Shown here: positions 11,372 through 23,181 of the stretch, piece by piece
Layout: every line of letters begins with the position of its first letter
How positions within the stretch are numbered: the first letter of the stretch is position 1
Assembly (NCBI RefSeq): GCF_000204055.1
Contig: NW_006768766.1
Span: 1,958,261-2,022,260, forward strand
Direction: 5' to 3'
Length of the DNA: 64,000 nucleotides
From: Melampsora larici-populina 98AG31
Taxonomy: Eukaryota; Basidiomycota; Pucciniomycetes; Pucciniales; Melampsoraceae
The notes under the pieces: generated by a model
Told to the model about the DNA's origin: nothing
What the model saw: only the letters and a program-made list of their open reading frames with translations
Databases searched by the model: none
Translations under genes and position numbers: made by a program

Positions 11372-13445
11372 CTAGACCACTCCATGCTCGACTGTGGCCG
11401 GATCTGCTGATTCTACTGGGATAGGACAAGTTCTTTTGTTGTGACCTGTCTTGTGGCATTGGCTACATCGAGGACCGTTTTGTTCAGCTTCCTGATGCTC
11501 ATGACGACAAAGATCGCGCTTGGTCTTGTTCGAAGATCCTGTAGGCCGACCACGAGATCGAATCGGAGCTGGATCACCAATGGTGGGAGTTGGACTGACA
11601 AGAATCCGGCTTAACTGACTCCACAACACGCTCTGTTGATGGGCGGGGAGAGTGTTATGTTGTGCTCGTACGAGGTTGAGTAGCGAGTCAAAGTTAGGTG
11701 GTTGGTTGTGTATAACTGGGTCAACTAAAGGCGGTTCTAGATGCCAATGAGGGTCGAAGTGGTTCACAGCCAATTTCCTCGAAGATAACATGAGATGCTT
11801 CAGGAAGTGGGCACAGGGCAATCCTTTTGATCCAGAAAGTACGTAGGTGCAGTTGTTGGTGTCATCTAAAGAAAGGGCTTTTTGATACTGCTTGTAGGTC
11901 TATTTGTGATTTGGGTTTAGAATGTTTCATAATGAATCAGGAAAGGAATTGTTGGGAGGAAACTAGACAAGAACTTACCTCTAGTAGTGCGTAGTGCGAG
12001 ATTTTTCTGTTGACATCAGTCCAGATTTGAGGACGAAGTCGAGATAAAGTATGAGTTCGATCAAAGGCTATACGGTGTTCTATCCTATCTCTTTGCTGTT
12101 GACAAACAAATTCCAGCTTGGTGTATACAGTTGCAAGATCACCAGTTGATGTCCAGATCCAGCCTTTGATACCAGCATGACCACCTTCAATCCGAGAGGT
12201 GACGGTGTGACCAAAATGTTTTATATCCTTTGTCCAAGCAGTTACAAACTTTTCCTTGTGAATCACCCACGTACTCTTGATGTAATTGAAAGAAGTCTCG
12301 CCAATATCAGTTCGAAGAGCCTCAAAGCGTGCTTCGAAGTCTTCGGGAGAGATCGAGTTGCAAATTTCCTGCCAGCTGCTTTGAAACGCTTTCCATTGCT
12401 CGTCTGTTAATTTCATCTTGATGTTAGCTTGAATATTTTTCTCGATATGCCATTTGCAGAGTAGATTCTTGGTGTGTGGTAGAGTTTCCTTCAGAGCGTT
12501 CATCAAGGCGAGCTCTCTATCAGTCACAACAGCCTGCAGATTTGAAAGCTTGGACCCAAAGCACAGCTTCATCTGCTCCAAAACCCATCGATAGTCGGCT
12601 TCAGTTTCTTGTCGCATTAGACCAAAGCATAGAGAGATAGACTGATGTGTTGGTGAAACTCCCATCACGTGGAGGAGTGGCATTTGAAACCTAAGACAAC
12701 CAAACCACAAAAATCAGTCAGTCTCAACTCTGATTAAACTTGATTGCTGTGAAAGATCTCACCGATTGGTTTTGTAAGTTGAATCCATCAGTAGCACATC
12801 AGATGTCCAGAAGTCCGAAGCCGACTTCACACTAGCTTTGGGGGCAACAAACAGACGTAGGAGTCGGTGATTAGAATCCAGTTCATAGGTATGGAACACA
12901 TCATTTGCCTTGAGGTTGTCTATCAAAGCTTCAAGTGGAGTGCGTCCATTGAGATCCAAAAGTTTTTGTTTCTTGATCATGTTGTAGATGTCCTGGCTGG
13001 TTGACAAGTTAGTGGGATCGGATGCCTTCAAGGTGCGTAGAATGAGTCATGGAGGAACACCTGCATTTGCAAGGTTAATAACAAAGTTGTGCTGTTCTGG
13101 TGCAAGTTTACGTGAAGCTGGTATCTCAGCAAGGTTTGTAGAAGGTTCATGATTGTTGTGCTGATCATTTTTAAATTCAATCTTCCACTGATGAGTGATT
13201 TCCACACGTCGAATTGTAGCAGACCAATTGCATCCCAGAAGTTGAGTTGAGGTGGATCGAACTGCACTGACGACTTGCTGAGGTGTTCCACCATGAGAAC
13301 AGGCAAAGACTCGTTTCTTTTGTCTCTTATGTTTATCAGAACAGGTGCGGGTGATTTTCAACCAGTAGCCTGATCCTTTGGCATAGTTCCGCAGTGCATC
13401 TTCAGCTTCTTGTAAGGATGGGTATATAACTTCGCCAAAATCCAT
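11372..13445 (-). pseudogene. MULE transposase, one in-frame stop
   Basis: Exons 13445-12763, 12690-11979 and 11899-11372 keep phase through two introns (641 codons). The N-terminus is a FAR1/WRKY-GCM1-type zinc-binding domain (FGEVIYPSLQEAEDALRNYA, RVFACSH, LLGCNWSATIR, NNHEPS). The MULE core follows, with DVLLMDSTYKTNR, AVVTDRELALMNAL, LLCKWHIEKN and SRIEGGHAGIKGW giving the D, D and E positions. A SWIM-type finger (NNCTYVLSGSKGLPCAHFL) and a CCHC knuckle (CSQCHKTGHNKRTC) end the protein. A TGA at 13049-13047 interrupts it after NLANAGVPP while the frame continues with LILRTLK; a CGA-to-TGA change fits. The protein would bind the element's TIRs and catalyse cut-and-paste transposition if intact. 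As sequenced it is probably inactive. Confidence 0.85.
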
Positions 13446-13587
13446 TTTTGAGGTGTGGTGTGTTGTTAGATGATGACAAGAGTTTTTGAGTTGTGAGCTG
13501 TGGAGTTGGATGATATGGAGCTGGGAAAAAGTTGGATAGAGCTGAAGCTTTTTGGGTGAACTTCAAAAATTACAAAGATGGGAGCGT

Positions 13588-13702
13588 GGTTCAATCTGGC
13601 ACTGTCACGACATGTGTCACCAGGCACTAAGCCTTTCACTAGCTGTGAATGGGAGGGGGGTGGTGGGGTTACAAGGGGGGGGGGGTGGGGATACCGGGAT
13701 CC
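13588..13702 (-). repeat. MULE right terminal inverted repeat
   Basis: Inverted partner of 10642-10755, ending GGATACCGGGATCC at 13689-13702. It lies about 140 bp upstream of the transposase ATG, so it probably also holds the transposase promoter. Confidence 0.88.
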
Positions 13703-13747
13703 TTGTTTTTTTGCCTTTCTTGGGTTCTGCAATTTGTTCGGTGGCAT

Positions 13748-16700
13748 TGCGAGTCCGAAAGGTAGGATAGAGAAGCGATGGAAGTTTTGAGAGCAAGATG
13801 ATGAAGATTTTGTCATAGAAATCAAAACAGTCACACAGTCAAAACAAAAGTCGGGTCGTGAGGAATTTCAAGCTCAAGTCTCAGACAGCCTTAGACACTG
13901 CGACTGGACAGGCTCAGACCTGCTCAGAGTCCAGACACACTTCTAAAAAATCACGACCTTGATACAGCCTCCTATGTACGCCACCACTGATCTGAAGAAG
14001 GAAACCTGCCTCAAAGGACACATTAGATATGTAGCTCATTCATCATCACAAAATACAATCACAGTCCAGAGGAGACTCACTGTGGAATAAATCCCAATGT
14101 TTTCAGAAGCGTGTTTCCTGAAAGACATTCTACCTTTGATTTCTTGTACTTTTTCAAACACAATCTTTGACTGGGACTTAATCCAACACCAGTTTTCAAG
14201 GCCCCGGGATTTCTCATTGGGTTGCTAGCCACTGCTGACATGAAAGGGATCCGGGATTAAATAGGTTCCTTGGGGGAACATGATTGAGAGTAGAACGGGT
14301 CATCAAATTATCATCTTGCACTGCTAAGCTTAACTACGTCCTTCTTCCAACATGGCCGCATCTACTCTTGAAGAGGCACTGAGGACTTATACCCCAACTG
14401 TGGTCTGAGAGCAGCAAGATTTTCAAGCGTGTTTGCTTGTCCCTTTTTCAGGGCTGTAAATGTGGTGAAACCTTGAAATGAATTCAGCAGAGCTTCTTCA
14501 AGCACTTCTGCTTCTCCTCATACTGTTTTGAGCCTGTCACCACTCTTATATCGTGAGGAAACTTGATTCCAATATGACACCAAATATCAAGTGATTTTGA
14601 AGGGTTCAGTGTGCAAGTCTATCTCATATTTACATGAACTCAACAACTCAACTGTGCAACTTTACTCAAGTAACATGGTGTAAAAAGTGGCACACATGTG
14701 TGTACAAGGCTTGCAAGGAGCTCTGCTCAACTCTTTGTGAGGTTGCACAACATTGTGAGCCCTCAAAAAGGGATCACAAGCAAAAGTGCTTGAGATTTCT
14801 GCTGTTTTCACTGTCACTTCAGGCCAAAGTCAGGGTAAAAGCTCTAAACCCCTCTTTGAGAGCAGGCGTGGCCGTGTTGGAAACTGTGTAAATGTAAGCT
14901 TATTGCACTGCACACCTGAGCCATAAATCTCATGCTATGTATGTACAAGCATCTGAGTCAATCCTTAGCTATCAGAAACATACAGGTCTGCTTAGTCATC
15001 TGCTCATCTGGATAATGAAATCACAGGTGATACAACCTGTAACTTTGTTCAGATTGAAACAAGTGTGAGACGTATGGTCATCACATTTACATATCCCTTA
15101 TAATAATCAATTATTTTATGTTAGTGTGAAAAAATTGCCATGCTCGTGTTGCTAGGATATGTGGATGATTATGTATTCAAGGCCATGTCCCTCTCCTCTT
15201 CCTTGGCAAACCACATCAATTGTGTGACCAATGCTCAGCTTAACAAAGTCCTATTTAAGCTAAGTTCAATCCCATTACACTTCTCATGGCCCCAATGCTT
15301 CCATAATGTTAATCTATCCCTGGGCTAATATCTCTATCTTCATCACCACAACCACTATCCTCTCCAACACTGTTTTGATTGATATGCGACTAACGTGATT
15401 TCCACTAGATTTTGGATCTCGAAATGGTATGATTTGAAGACCAAAGGAATCAAACAAGTTGAGTTTAAGTCAAGTCTTTTTGTGTTGTAATGATAATGGT
15501 CAAAAAGAAAAGATAACATGAACAACAAATCTGTTCCTTCAAGCAAATTGGATGTTGGATGTTCTATACTTCATTGATTTCACTTCTTCAAGCTTCTATC
15601 TCCACGCACAACTTTCTGCATCTCAAAAGTGGACTGACTACATAGTAATCTATCCAAACAGACACCCAGCTTGGATTTTTTGCTTATTCTGAAGCCAGAT
15701 TTGTGCTCAATCCTTTGCAATACTTTCAACATTCATTTTACCATCTCCAACAGATGTGGTCATCCCTTATGACAACAATATGCATTTTTCAAGAAGATCC
15801 TTGTTCAATTGAGGAGATCATTCTTAACTCCACTCAAGTACAAGTTGGAATAATTCTGAAATTGATTCAAATGACAAAATTAGCATACCTTGAAAGTAGC
15901 AATACCCGGGAACAAGATAGGCCAATTAAATTTGTGTTTGCCCAACTCCTTTATTCCTAGACATCAAGAGGGTCAGGCTACAACATTATACAAACAGAGA
16001 AAAGTCATTCCAATTCATCATAGCAATCCAGAGAATAATCCTATTTCATCATTCATAAGATTAAATCCGTGTCAAATGAATTGCCAGAAACATTCAAACA
16101 AACCAAATATTCCACCTTAACAAATACTCAATTTGAGTTGTTTCATCAAAACTCTCCAATCCTGTGATTCCTATATTTGCAAGGCCGTACTTGTAACAAA
16201 GTCTTGTTCCTTCTTCACAGAATTGAGAAGTAATTCTTCCACACCTTTGATTTTACTGTGGCTTCTCAACTTCAATTTGACTTTTCAAGTATCTTTCTTT
16301 TAGTACTAGTGCCCTGCATACTCATACATAGGGTAACAAATTACATACCTTTGTTTTCACTTTATCAAGACTTCCAAGACATTTTTTGGGGGTTGTAATC
16401 TGATCAATTGGTCCACATTTAAATAACACAGACAGGCTTTCTCAAGTTGAGTTTGAAAATAAGAACAGTGAGGAGAGATATAACTGATCAATCACTTCAA
16501 CTTTTCATAATGGAAGCGTTGGATTCATTGCTATGACCACATATTTTAATGGTAATCATGTATTCCAGGCTATTTCACTTCCCTCTTCCTCAGAAAACCA
16601 CAAAAATTTTGTATTCAAGGCTATGCAACTACTTCCTTTGGTGACACATTTGTGATCCTATTGCAGACATGTTCACCAGGTGCTATTCTCTTCAATACTC

Positions 16701-19312
16701 CCTTTGATTTCAATATGATGCAAATGAGGAAATCCCTCATCAACACAGTTTGAGTCTTCTAGGAACCTCTCTATTCAATTTTGGTGGTCATTCTCATCCC
16801 AAAACAGGCAAAGGTTGGAGGTGAAGTTGAAAATTGATTCAACTTACAAAATCTCAGTCCCTTAAAAGCAACAATATCACTGGGAATGCAATCAATCAAG
16901 TCAATTTCCTTCTCACATGAATCACACTGCTCTCATCACTCCCTGCTAATTACTCAAAAATTCAATCATCTCAAAAGCATCATGCAGTCCCACAATCAAT
17001 TCTGATATCAAGAACTCATGTCCATTGTTAGGATTGATATAGTTGAACCAGATTGTTCAACTTATTGGACTTCAATTGATTTAGTTGAAATTTGATACCA
17101 CCCTAATTCACAGAGCAACATTGGTTAAAGACAATGTCATTTTCAAAAGTGTGACAAAAGCTATAAAAGAAGTTCATAAGATTCCAAAGACAATCTCCAA
17201 ATGGCAACAAGCCATTAAATCAGTCAGTAGATCTAAACAGAACAATGGGGGAACCATTGGAATCAAAAGAATCCAATTAATTGATCAATCAATAGTATTA
17301 GAATTAAGACAAAGCACTCAAGTGGGAGCATTGGGGTCGGGCCAGCAAAGTTTCTGGTGTTCTGGGGTGTTCTGGTAACTGTCCTGAAAATTTCCCTGGA
17401 GATTCGCAAAAAAAAATTAGATCCATCTGCACAACCAATATAAACTTGTAGTGAAAAATCCAAGGTATAATTAAACGCAAATCCTCAGACAGAATCTTTC
17501 TGAGATTTTGGTCCAAGGTAGTTTTGTGCGTCAAAAGATACCTTGGATCAAATCCTCAGACAAGGTCTGTCCAAGTGTTTGCATCCAATGATGCCTCAGA
17601 TTTTTCAATCCAAGGAATCTATGTTGGTGGTGCTGTGGATTCTTGACCCACAGCCATCCAAAATTGGACTGCTGAGAACATACAAATTTGCACCAGCTAT
17701 CTTCTTCCCTTCTCAATATGCTAATTGCACCTCTTCTAAGCAAGAAAATAATCAAACCTAATGAAAGGCTAGGCCTGTCTAATATTTGATCAATCCTGAG
17801 GGGGCCACCCTGGTGTGAAAATCCGGTGAGCCCCTGGCTCCTGCCCATGCAGGTCTGGGAGCCGGGATGAGTTTTAGGACCAAAATTCCCGCCGGGAATT
17901 GTGGGGGGAGTATTTGAGGCCAGGGCCAACCCCCCACACTCCCTGCAGATTTGTTGCACACGAGAAAGTAAGAGTGGACAGGTGGAAGGTCACTCAGAGT
18001 TGAGCTAATGCTGAGCAGTTCAATTTCACAGTTCTGATTTTATGTTGGCAATTAGCTTTGGTAAATACAATTTGTAATCTAATCGACCTATTTACTTGTG
18101 GTGGTATTAAAACACCCAAGATGAAAAGATTATGAAGTAAATGAAGGAAAAAAACACAGGCATAGGATTAAGAATGTGTCATGCACCAAAGCTGGATTTT
18201 AGTGATGAAGATGAAAGCTACTCAGTCTATGTGACTAAATCTCAAATAATGTTCTAAAGGAAGATCTTCAGGACACCTTGTGTCCCTTTGTAAATGAGTC
18301 CAGAGATACACTTCACACCTCCTTTTTTTCTGTTTTGGTTGACTCCCCGCATCCCCTGGGGGATGCTTGGACAGGTTGCAGCATTACTCAAGACGACCAA
18401 GGAGGCACCGGGGCAACTCCTGATTCAAGCCTACAGTCTTTGCAAATGAGATGGGTGAGATCATTTCGTGAGAACAAGAGCCCCAAAGTCAATCGAATCC
18501 TTGCAACCAACTTATCAACCTTGGATTGAGGAATCTGAGGTGCTCTTGGCTTGGAAACCCTGGACAGAAGCTTTCCAAGGTTTGGATCCAAGGTGATCTT
18601 TGGCCCATAATGATGTGCTGGACAAAAACCTTGAATAAAATCTCTCCAAAGATGTGCATCCAATGATACTACTGTTTCATTATATCTTGGACATTGAGAA
18701 AAAATAATAAAGTTGGGATTTCATTTTTTGACTAGATTTAAACACAGCAACCACTGTATTGTCTGTTTTTCATTGGGGAATTTTGAGGTTTGATATACAT
18801 CAAGGTAGTAAAAAACTTTGTTATTGTTTCTCAATGTCCAACATATAATGAAATAGCTGTACCTTGGATTTCCCAATACAAGGAATATATGTTGATGGTG
18901 CCTGATTTTCAATTGAAAGTCAATTCCAAGAGTATTGCTACATTGTGTGGTAGAAGTGAGTCATACAGGATATAATTTGAGAGTTGGCAGTAATCAATGA
19001 ACATGCCAAGATAAATAAAAATCAGCTGCAGGATAAACCATAAAATTGGTTTGAAAGATGCCAGTGAGTTGTGGTATCATCTCTATTGAAAGAGTGAGAT
19101 TGTCAAAATACAGAACTGAGGAGGTGAAAAGCAAACCCATTGTGGATTATTGGCTGGTACAAAGGCTGCAAATTCTAACAAACACTAACCAATTTATGAG
19201 TGAATTATCAAGATATGGGGCCAATGATTGACACATACATCAATATGATGCTATCACAGTGTGGCGGCTGGCCGCCTAATATCTAGTAGATTATAATTCA
19301 CTTAATATTTAA
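13748..19312. other. 5.6 kb of degenerate repeats without a recognisable gene
   Basis: No open frame here shows a recognised domain, and none is longer than about 140 codons. Blocks are related to each other: segments at about 17,510-17,640 and 18,560-18,690 share CTTGGATC/TTGGATCC and TGCATCCAATGATG, and AAGGAATCTATGTTGGTGG near 17,625 resembles a stretch near 18,880. It looks like a graveyard of old transposons. I could not delimit single elements except the repeat at 14,252-15,075. Confidence 0.5.
14252..15075. repeat. Interspersed repeat, copy A
   Basis: About 14,252-14,328 (ATTAAATAGGTTCC, GCACTGC) and 14,905-15,075 (CTGAGCCATAAA, CCTTAGCTATCAG, TGTAACTTTGTTCAGATTGA) match two halves of the 327-bp insertion at 23,621-23,947. 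Here they are separated by about 570 bp of other sequence, so this copy is either longer or itself interrupted. Confidence 0.6.
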
Positions 19313-21046
19313 TACTTGGATCCCACTATTTCTAGCCCCCTATCCAATATCTGTCGCCCCCCTCGGGTTGACCCAGGGGGCGTCAAGGGATTTGTAGCCC
19401 CTTTTCAAAAAGAAGGGGGTGTCACTTCAACTTTTCATTTAGTTGTTTTGATCCCATTGTCATGATCATTTCTAACCTTGAGCAGTATGATTCACAGCTT
19501 GATTCTGAAACAAAAGAAGATGCTAATCAAATCAATTTCAATCACTGATCTAAAATAATTTATAAAGTTATTGGAGACAAAAAGGTTTCAGCAGCAACAG
19601 CAATTATAAAATCAATTCTACCAACTCTTTTATACAACTGTCAACTACAGACTGAAGTGATTCTAATTTTCTAAAATCTCCTGATGAGAATGAACAGTTT
19701 TAATGTGTTGAATTGGTTAATTCTTTACAAGTGTTTTCTGGTACCTCTTTATGTCGACCAAAGATGAAGGGAGATGCTCTGCATGTTAAAAAGTGAATTC
19801 AAGATTGTCAAGTTGAGTTGCTATTGGTCGCACATGATGAATGTGATGCTTATGATTCAGTGATTGGTTTGAACATACGTCTCAAGACTACTTCTACACC
19901 TTTCTTACAAATTGCAGCTCCGCCACCCAAAAGAGATTACCCTTCAGGTATGATAGTAACAAATTAGTCATGCAGTCTTCTCAACACAAGCAATTATAAA
20001 ATCCAAACAGTTCATACTTTGAAGACCGCATTTGTTTGGACTGATTGATTTGAATTCATTGTTTAAAAATCATAAAGTCTTGATGATGATACAGATTCAC
20101 TTTGTCTTAATAAACCAACTTCCAAATCGCATAAATTTTGCAAAGCACCAATCAAGTCCAACACCTTCAACTTCAAATAGCTTGAACTCATTTCCTAATT
20201 CCCAAACACCAATTTGATTTGTTATGAGGTAATGTGACTTTGTGAGGTTGTATCAATGGTGGGTATGGAATTGGATCCATGAGATTGTTCCTGGCGGCAG
20301 TGGGGTGTGAAACTTCTGATGTTGAAGACATTGGGTGCGGGGGATGCTGATGTTGATTTGACACAGTGGGATCAGTGAAAGTTTTGATTGGTTGTACGGA
20401 CCTAAAGGTACTGACTGAATTAGTAGCCCTGTTATTTACTTTTATTTTGATGATGAGGCCCCTGCGGTCCCAAAGGAGACCAAACAAAAGAGGCAGAGGG
20501 CTTCATCTTGGGATAAAGAAGGGCTTCATCACAATGAAGCCCACAGAAGTAGCCCCCTGAGGTCTGACTCAGCGCTAGATTTGCTTGGGCTGTGTTGGGT
20601 ACCTCACACGCCGGGCAAATTCAGGTCATGCAGTGCATACAGGTTGCACGGTCCTGAATGTATGCCAGGACCTGGGGCACCTGTCATGCATGCAGGACTC
20701 ATTATCCTGTACACACTCTGTATCAATCATACCAATCACATGTATTTGAGTACGTACTGAGATGTATATGTCACATAGCTATAAGCCTCTCATGAGGTCT
20801 GTATTGGCCCATCATTGTGGGCCAGATACCCATGTCACTTGTATGACTGGTGGGGGTGCAATACATGAAGACATGTCATGCAGCTGTGACATGACTCAGG
20901 GTGCAAAAATATTTTCTGTTTTCAACATGACTGCGCAACCTGTATTCACTCCATGACCTCAATTTGCCCGGCGTGTCAGGTAATACCCCAAAACATGGGG
21001 GCTACAGGTATCTCCTAGGGGGGCAATAGATAGTGGGGTCCTAATA
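19313..21046. mobile_element. Degenerate DNA transposon with imperfect terminal inverted repeats
   Basis: The left end (TACTTGGATCCCACTAT, then AGCCCCCTAT and CGCCCCCCT) is an imperfect inverse of the right end near 20,994-21,046 (TATTAGGACCCCACTAT, TGCCCCCCTA, TAGCCCCCA). No transposase frame survives and I could not define a convincing target duplication, so the boundaries are approximate. Confidence 0.45.
20601..20981. repeat. 381-bp inverted-repeat unit nested in the degenerate transposon
   Basis: The outer 50 bp on each side are inverted copies sharing CACGCCGGGCAAATT, AGGTCATG and ATACAGGTTGC. The core lacks coding sequence. It may be a MITE that entered the larger 19,313-21,046 element. 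Confidence 0.6.
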
Positions 21047-21078
21047 CTCAGACTTAAAGATTTCATTTCATTATATAC

Positions 21079-21339
21079 TGATAAGAAGGATCACAGCTGA
21101 TATAGAAATGTTAGTTGATATAGGAAAGGTAAGATTGCATACTTGTATAACTAACCTGATATAGAAATGTTAGTTGATATAGGAAAGGTGAGGAAAGACC
21201 AATCCATCTACAACCAAATCTACAATAGATATATAACAATATGCTAATAGGTTATAAAGATATTGATAGAGAGAAATGTAATTAGCATAACAACATGATG
21301 TCATTTACAATCACTGTCACATAATAGACATCCATAACA
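21079..21339 (-). repeat. Copia 3' LTR
   Basis: 261 bp, TG...CA, preceded by the TATAC target duplication. It holds an internal tandem duplication of CTGATATAGAAATGTTAG. In element orientation it is the 3' LTR, next to the polypurine tract. Confidence 0.93.
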
Positions 21340-21366
21340 TCCCCCCGTGCTAATAGCATTATAATT

Positions 21367-22087
21367 TTAAAACACTCCCAAAGAAAGCCTATGTTTATTT
21401 AATAAAATTTTTGATAACCCTTTCGTAAACATGTCAGCCAACATACTTGAAGTCAAAACATGAAACAATTTTACAATCCCATCTTCCACACACTGCCTCA
21501 CAAAGTGAAATCTCGTATGAATATGCTTCGTCCTCGAATGGTGTGATGGGTTTTGAGCTAAAGCCTCCGCACCTTCATTGTCGACACTCAATTTTATGAC
21601 TTTATCCTTTGAAATATTTAACTCATTTAACAATGAAACTAACCATCTTGCTTTGCGACACGAATCACTCATCGCCATGTATTCAGACTCAGTACTTGAA
21701 AGCGAAACTACTCTTTGTTTTCTTGATCTCCACGAGATAGGTCCGTCTCCCAACATAAAAACGTAACCAGTCGTTGATCTTCGTTGATGTCGATCTTCTG
21801 CCCAGTCAGCATCAGAATAAGCTCTCGGATTTAATTCAGTTCCTCCTAAATTCAAATTTAAATCTTTTGTTTTTACTAAATACCCCAAAACCCTTAGCGC
21901 TGCATTCCAATGACCATCAGTCGGTTTCTTCAAAAACTGCGACAACCTATTCACCACAAATGCCACATCTGGCCTCGTACACTGTGCTACCCACAACAAA
22001 CCACCAATAAGACTTGAAAATGGTTTCTTCGTAATCTCATCATCGCCATTTGACGGTACCAACAATTTAAAGTTATCATCATTTGGT
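21367..22087 (-). CDS. Copia polyprotein, RNase H part, separated from the rest of pol by the KDZ insertion
   Basis: This encodes the end of the copia polyprotein, with KPFSSLIGGLLWVAQCTRPD and the RNase H motifs AYSDADWAEDRHQRRSTTGY, SSTESEYMAMSD and VDNEGAEALAQN. The part is open and undamaged to a stop at 21367. The upstream frame is cut at 22,087/22,088. If the KDZ element and one TSD copy are taken out, codons DTPN from 39,4xx run straight into DDNFKLLVPSNG here. This shows the two fragments were one gene. It can no longer be translated as part of Gag-Pol. Confidence 0.92.
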
Positions 22088-22194
22088 CACCTGTGTGTTC
22101 CAGATCACACGATGTAATACCGTGACATCTATGTGAAAGCATACGGTGTCGTACTGTAGCTTGCTGCACAGACCTCCCAGACGTCTGGGATAGC
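22088..22194 (+). repeat. KDZ element left terminal inverted repeat (107 bp)
   Basis: Starts CACCTGTGTGTTCCAGATCA and ends GGATAGC. It includes the palindromic stretch CCCAGACGTCTGGGA, a likely protein-binding dyad. It pairs with 39,307-39,413 at roughly 93 percent identity. Confidence 0.93.
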
Positions 22195-23181
22195 CAACAC
22201 AACACCGTACAAGTCATTCTTGACCAATCGACTCACTTCAAAATCAAAGTGATCAATTCCCCCATTCACCCTACCTACAAACCACAATCCCCACTCCACA
22301 CCCACATTCACACCCCATTCACACCCCCAAATTCAACACCCGACATCTTGTGAAATTCAGACCGGTGGTTCCCCCATTCACACAACAAACGTCCATTCCC
22401 ACCTGTAGCTGACTTTTCAAAATTCAGACAAGTTCCCAAATTCACACATCAAATACCCATTCCCACCTGTGGGGCTAAGACCCATTTTTTTTCTGAAACG
22501 CATATAAGGGAATTCCCACATTCACACACCATCGATTTGCAGATCACCAGTTGTGACCTGGGTTTTAGATTATACACAAGCAGCCCACCATCACGGCCAA
22601 TCGACTTATCGATCCAAGCTACATGCCTCTAACACCAACCTCATACCTTTGCTGACCTTTCATAGAACCACAAACAAACATACATCATCCTTAATCATGA
22701 AATTTGAACATAATACAAACATAGTCGTGTACTCCCAAACCCTTGAAGCGGTTAAGTAGCTCTTTTGACCAACGCTTTGAACAAACAACCAAGTCTTGTA
22801 AGCTGAGCTGTAAAAGGTTTATGGACCTTTTCAAACGTTTATTCACCACTCAAAACAATGACATTTTGATCTTTACATACTACAAATCATTCACCCATGT
22901 GTGAAATCAAAATTCACACATATATTTCACTGATCCATCAAGGTCCTTAAGTTCACACTGACACGCCAGACTCATTACCAATTATGAGAATAAAAAATTT
23001 ACACCTCCCACGCGCAGACACACGAGAGGTCACCTGTACTTGCACATTCATATCATGATGGTGAGAGTGTGAATACGAACATATATATATTGCCGACAAA
23101 CTATACACCTCTAGTACCTCATAGCTCACATCTGTACTACAACAATTCAATCCATACAAGCTAAGCTATTAACTACTCATG
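22195..23181. other. KDZ element left subterminal region, non-coding
   Basis: No supported gene. From about 22,255 to 22,525 there is a cluster of CCATTCACACC and TTCCCACCTGT motifs. They share the CACCTGT core with the TIR tips and with the palindrome array at 35,280-35,870. The remainder contains the probable 3' UTR of the minus-strand cargo gene. Confidence 0.6.

Larger units (their letters stand above)
10642..13702 (-). mobile_element. Mutator-like (MULE) transposon with intact ends, 3,061 bp
   Basis: The element starts GGATCCCGGTATCC and ends with its inverse, and is bounded by the perfect 8-bp direct repeat TTGTTTTT (10634-10641 and 13703-13710). Terminal inverted repeats run about 114 bp. 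It contains one transposase gene on the minus strand. TIRs of about 100 bp with 8-11-bp target duplications are characteristic of Mutator elements. The clean boundary and intact host frame on both sides suggest a fairly recent insertion. Confidence 0.88.
9682..13747 (-). pseudogene. F-box/LRR gene split by a Mutator-like element and truncated at its 3' end
   Basis: Reading on the minus strand, an ATG at 13747 begins MPPNKLQNPRKAKKQ, which is cut at 13703. The same frame resumes at 10641 (YPRTEAALATKDLLSRLPYE) on the far side of the element at 10642-13702, and the flanking 8 bp are duplicated. Exon 1 ends at 10355 (PIIWR) and exon 2 begins at 10263, at the same intron position as the intact paralogue at 47500-49191. 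Similarity to that paralogue covers the F-box region (RLPYEILIDIAEYLL, NRRTYSICRPIIWR) and the first LRR part (EILPKHGFHVEVVDVGLRP, VHSDNLN). It stops after NLISLFSDL near 9,800, so the remaining LRRs are missing and an unrelated tail runs to a stop at 9682. The full-length protein cannot be made. Confidence 0.8.

Noticed and set aside
13466..13834. 122-codon minus-strand frame crossing the MULE right end
   Set aside because: It is a chimera of the F-box gene's first codons and the terminal repeat, with no coherent product.
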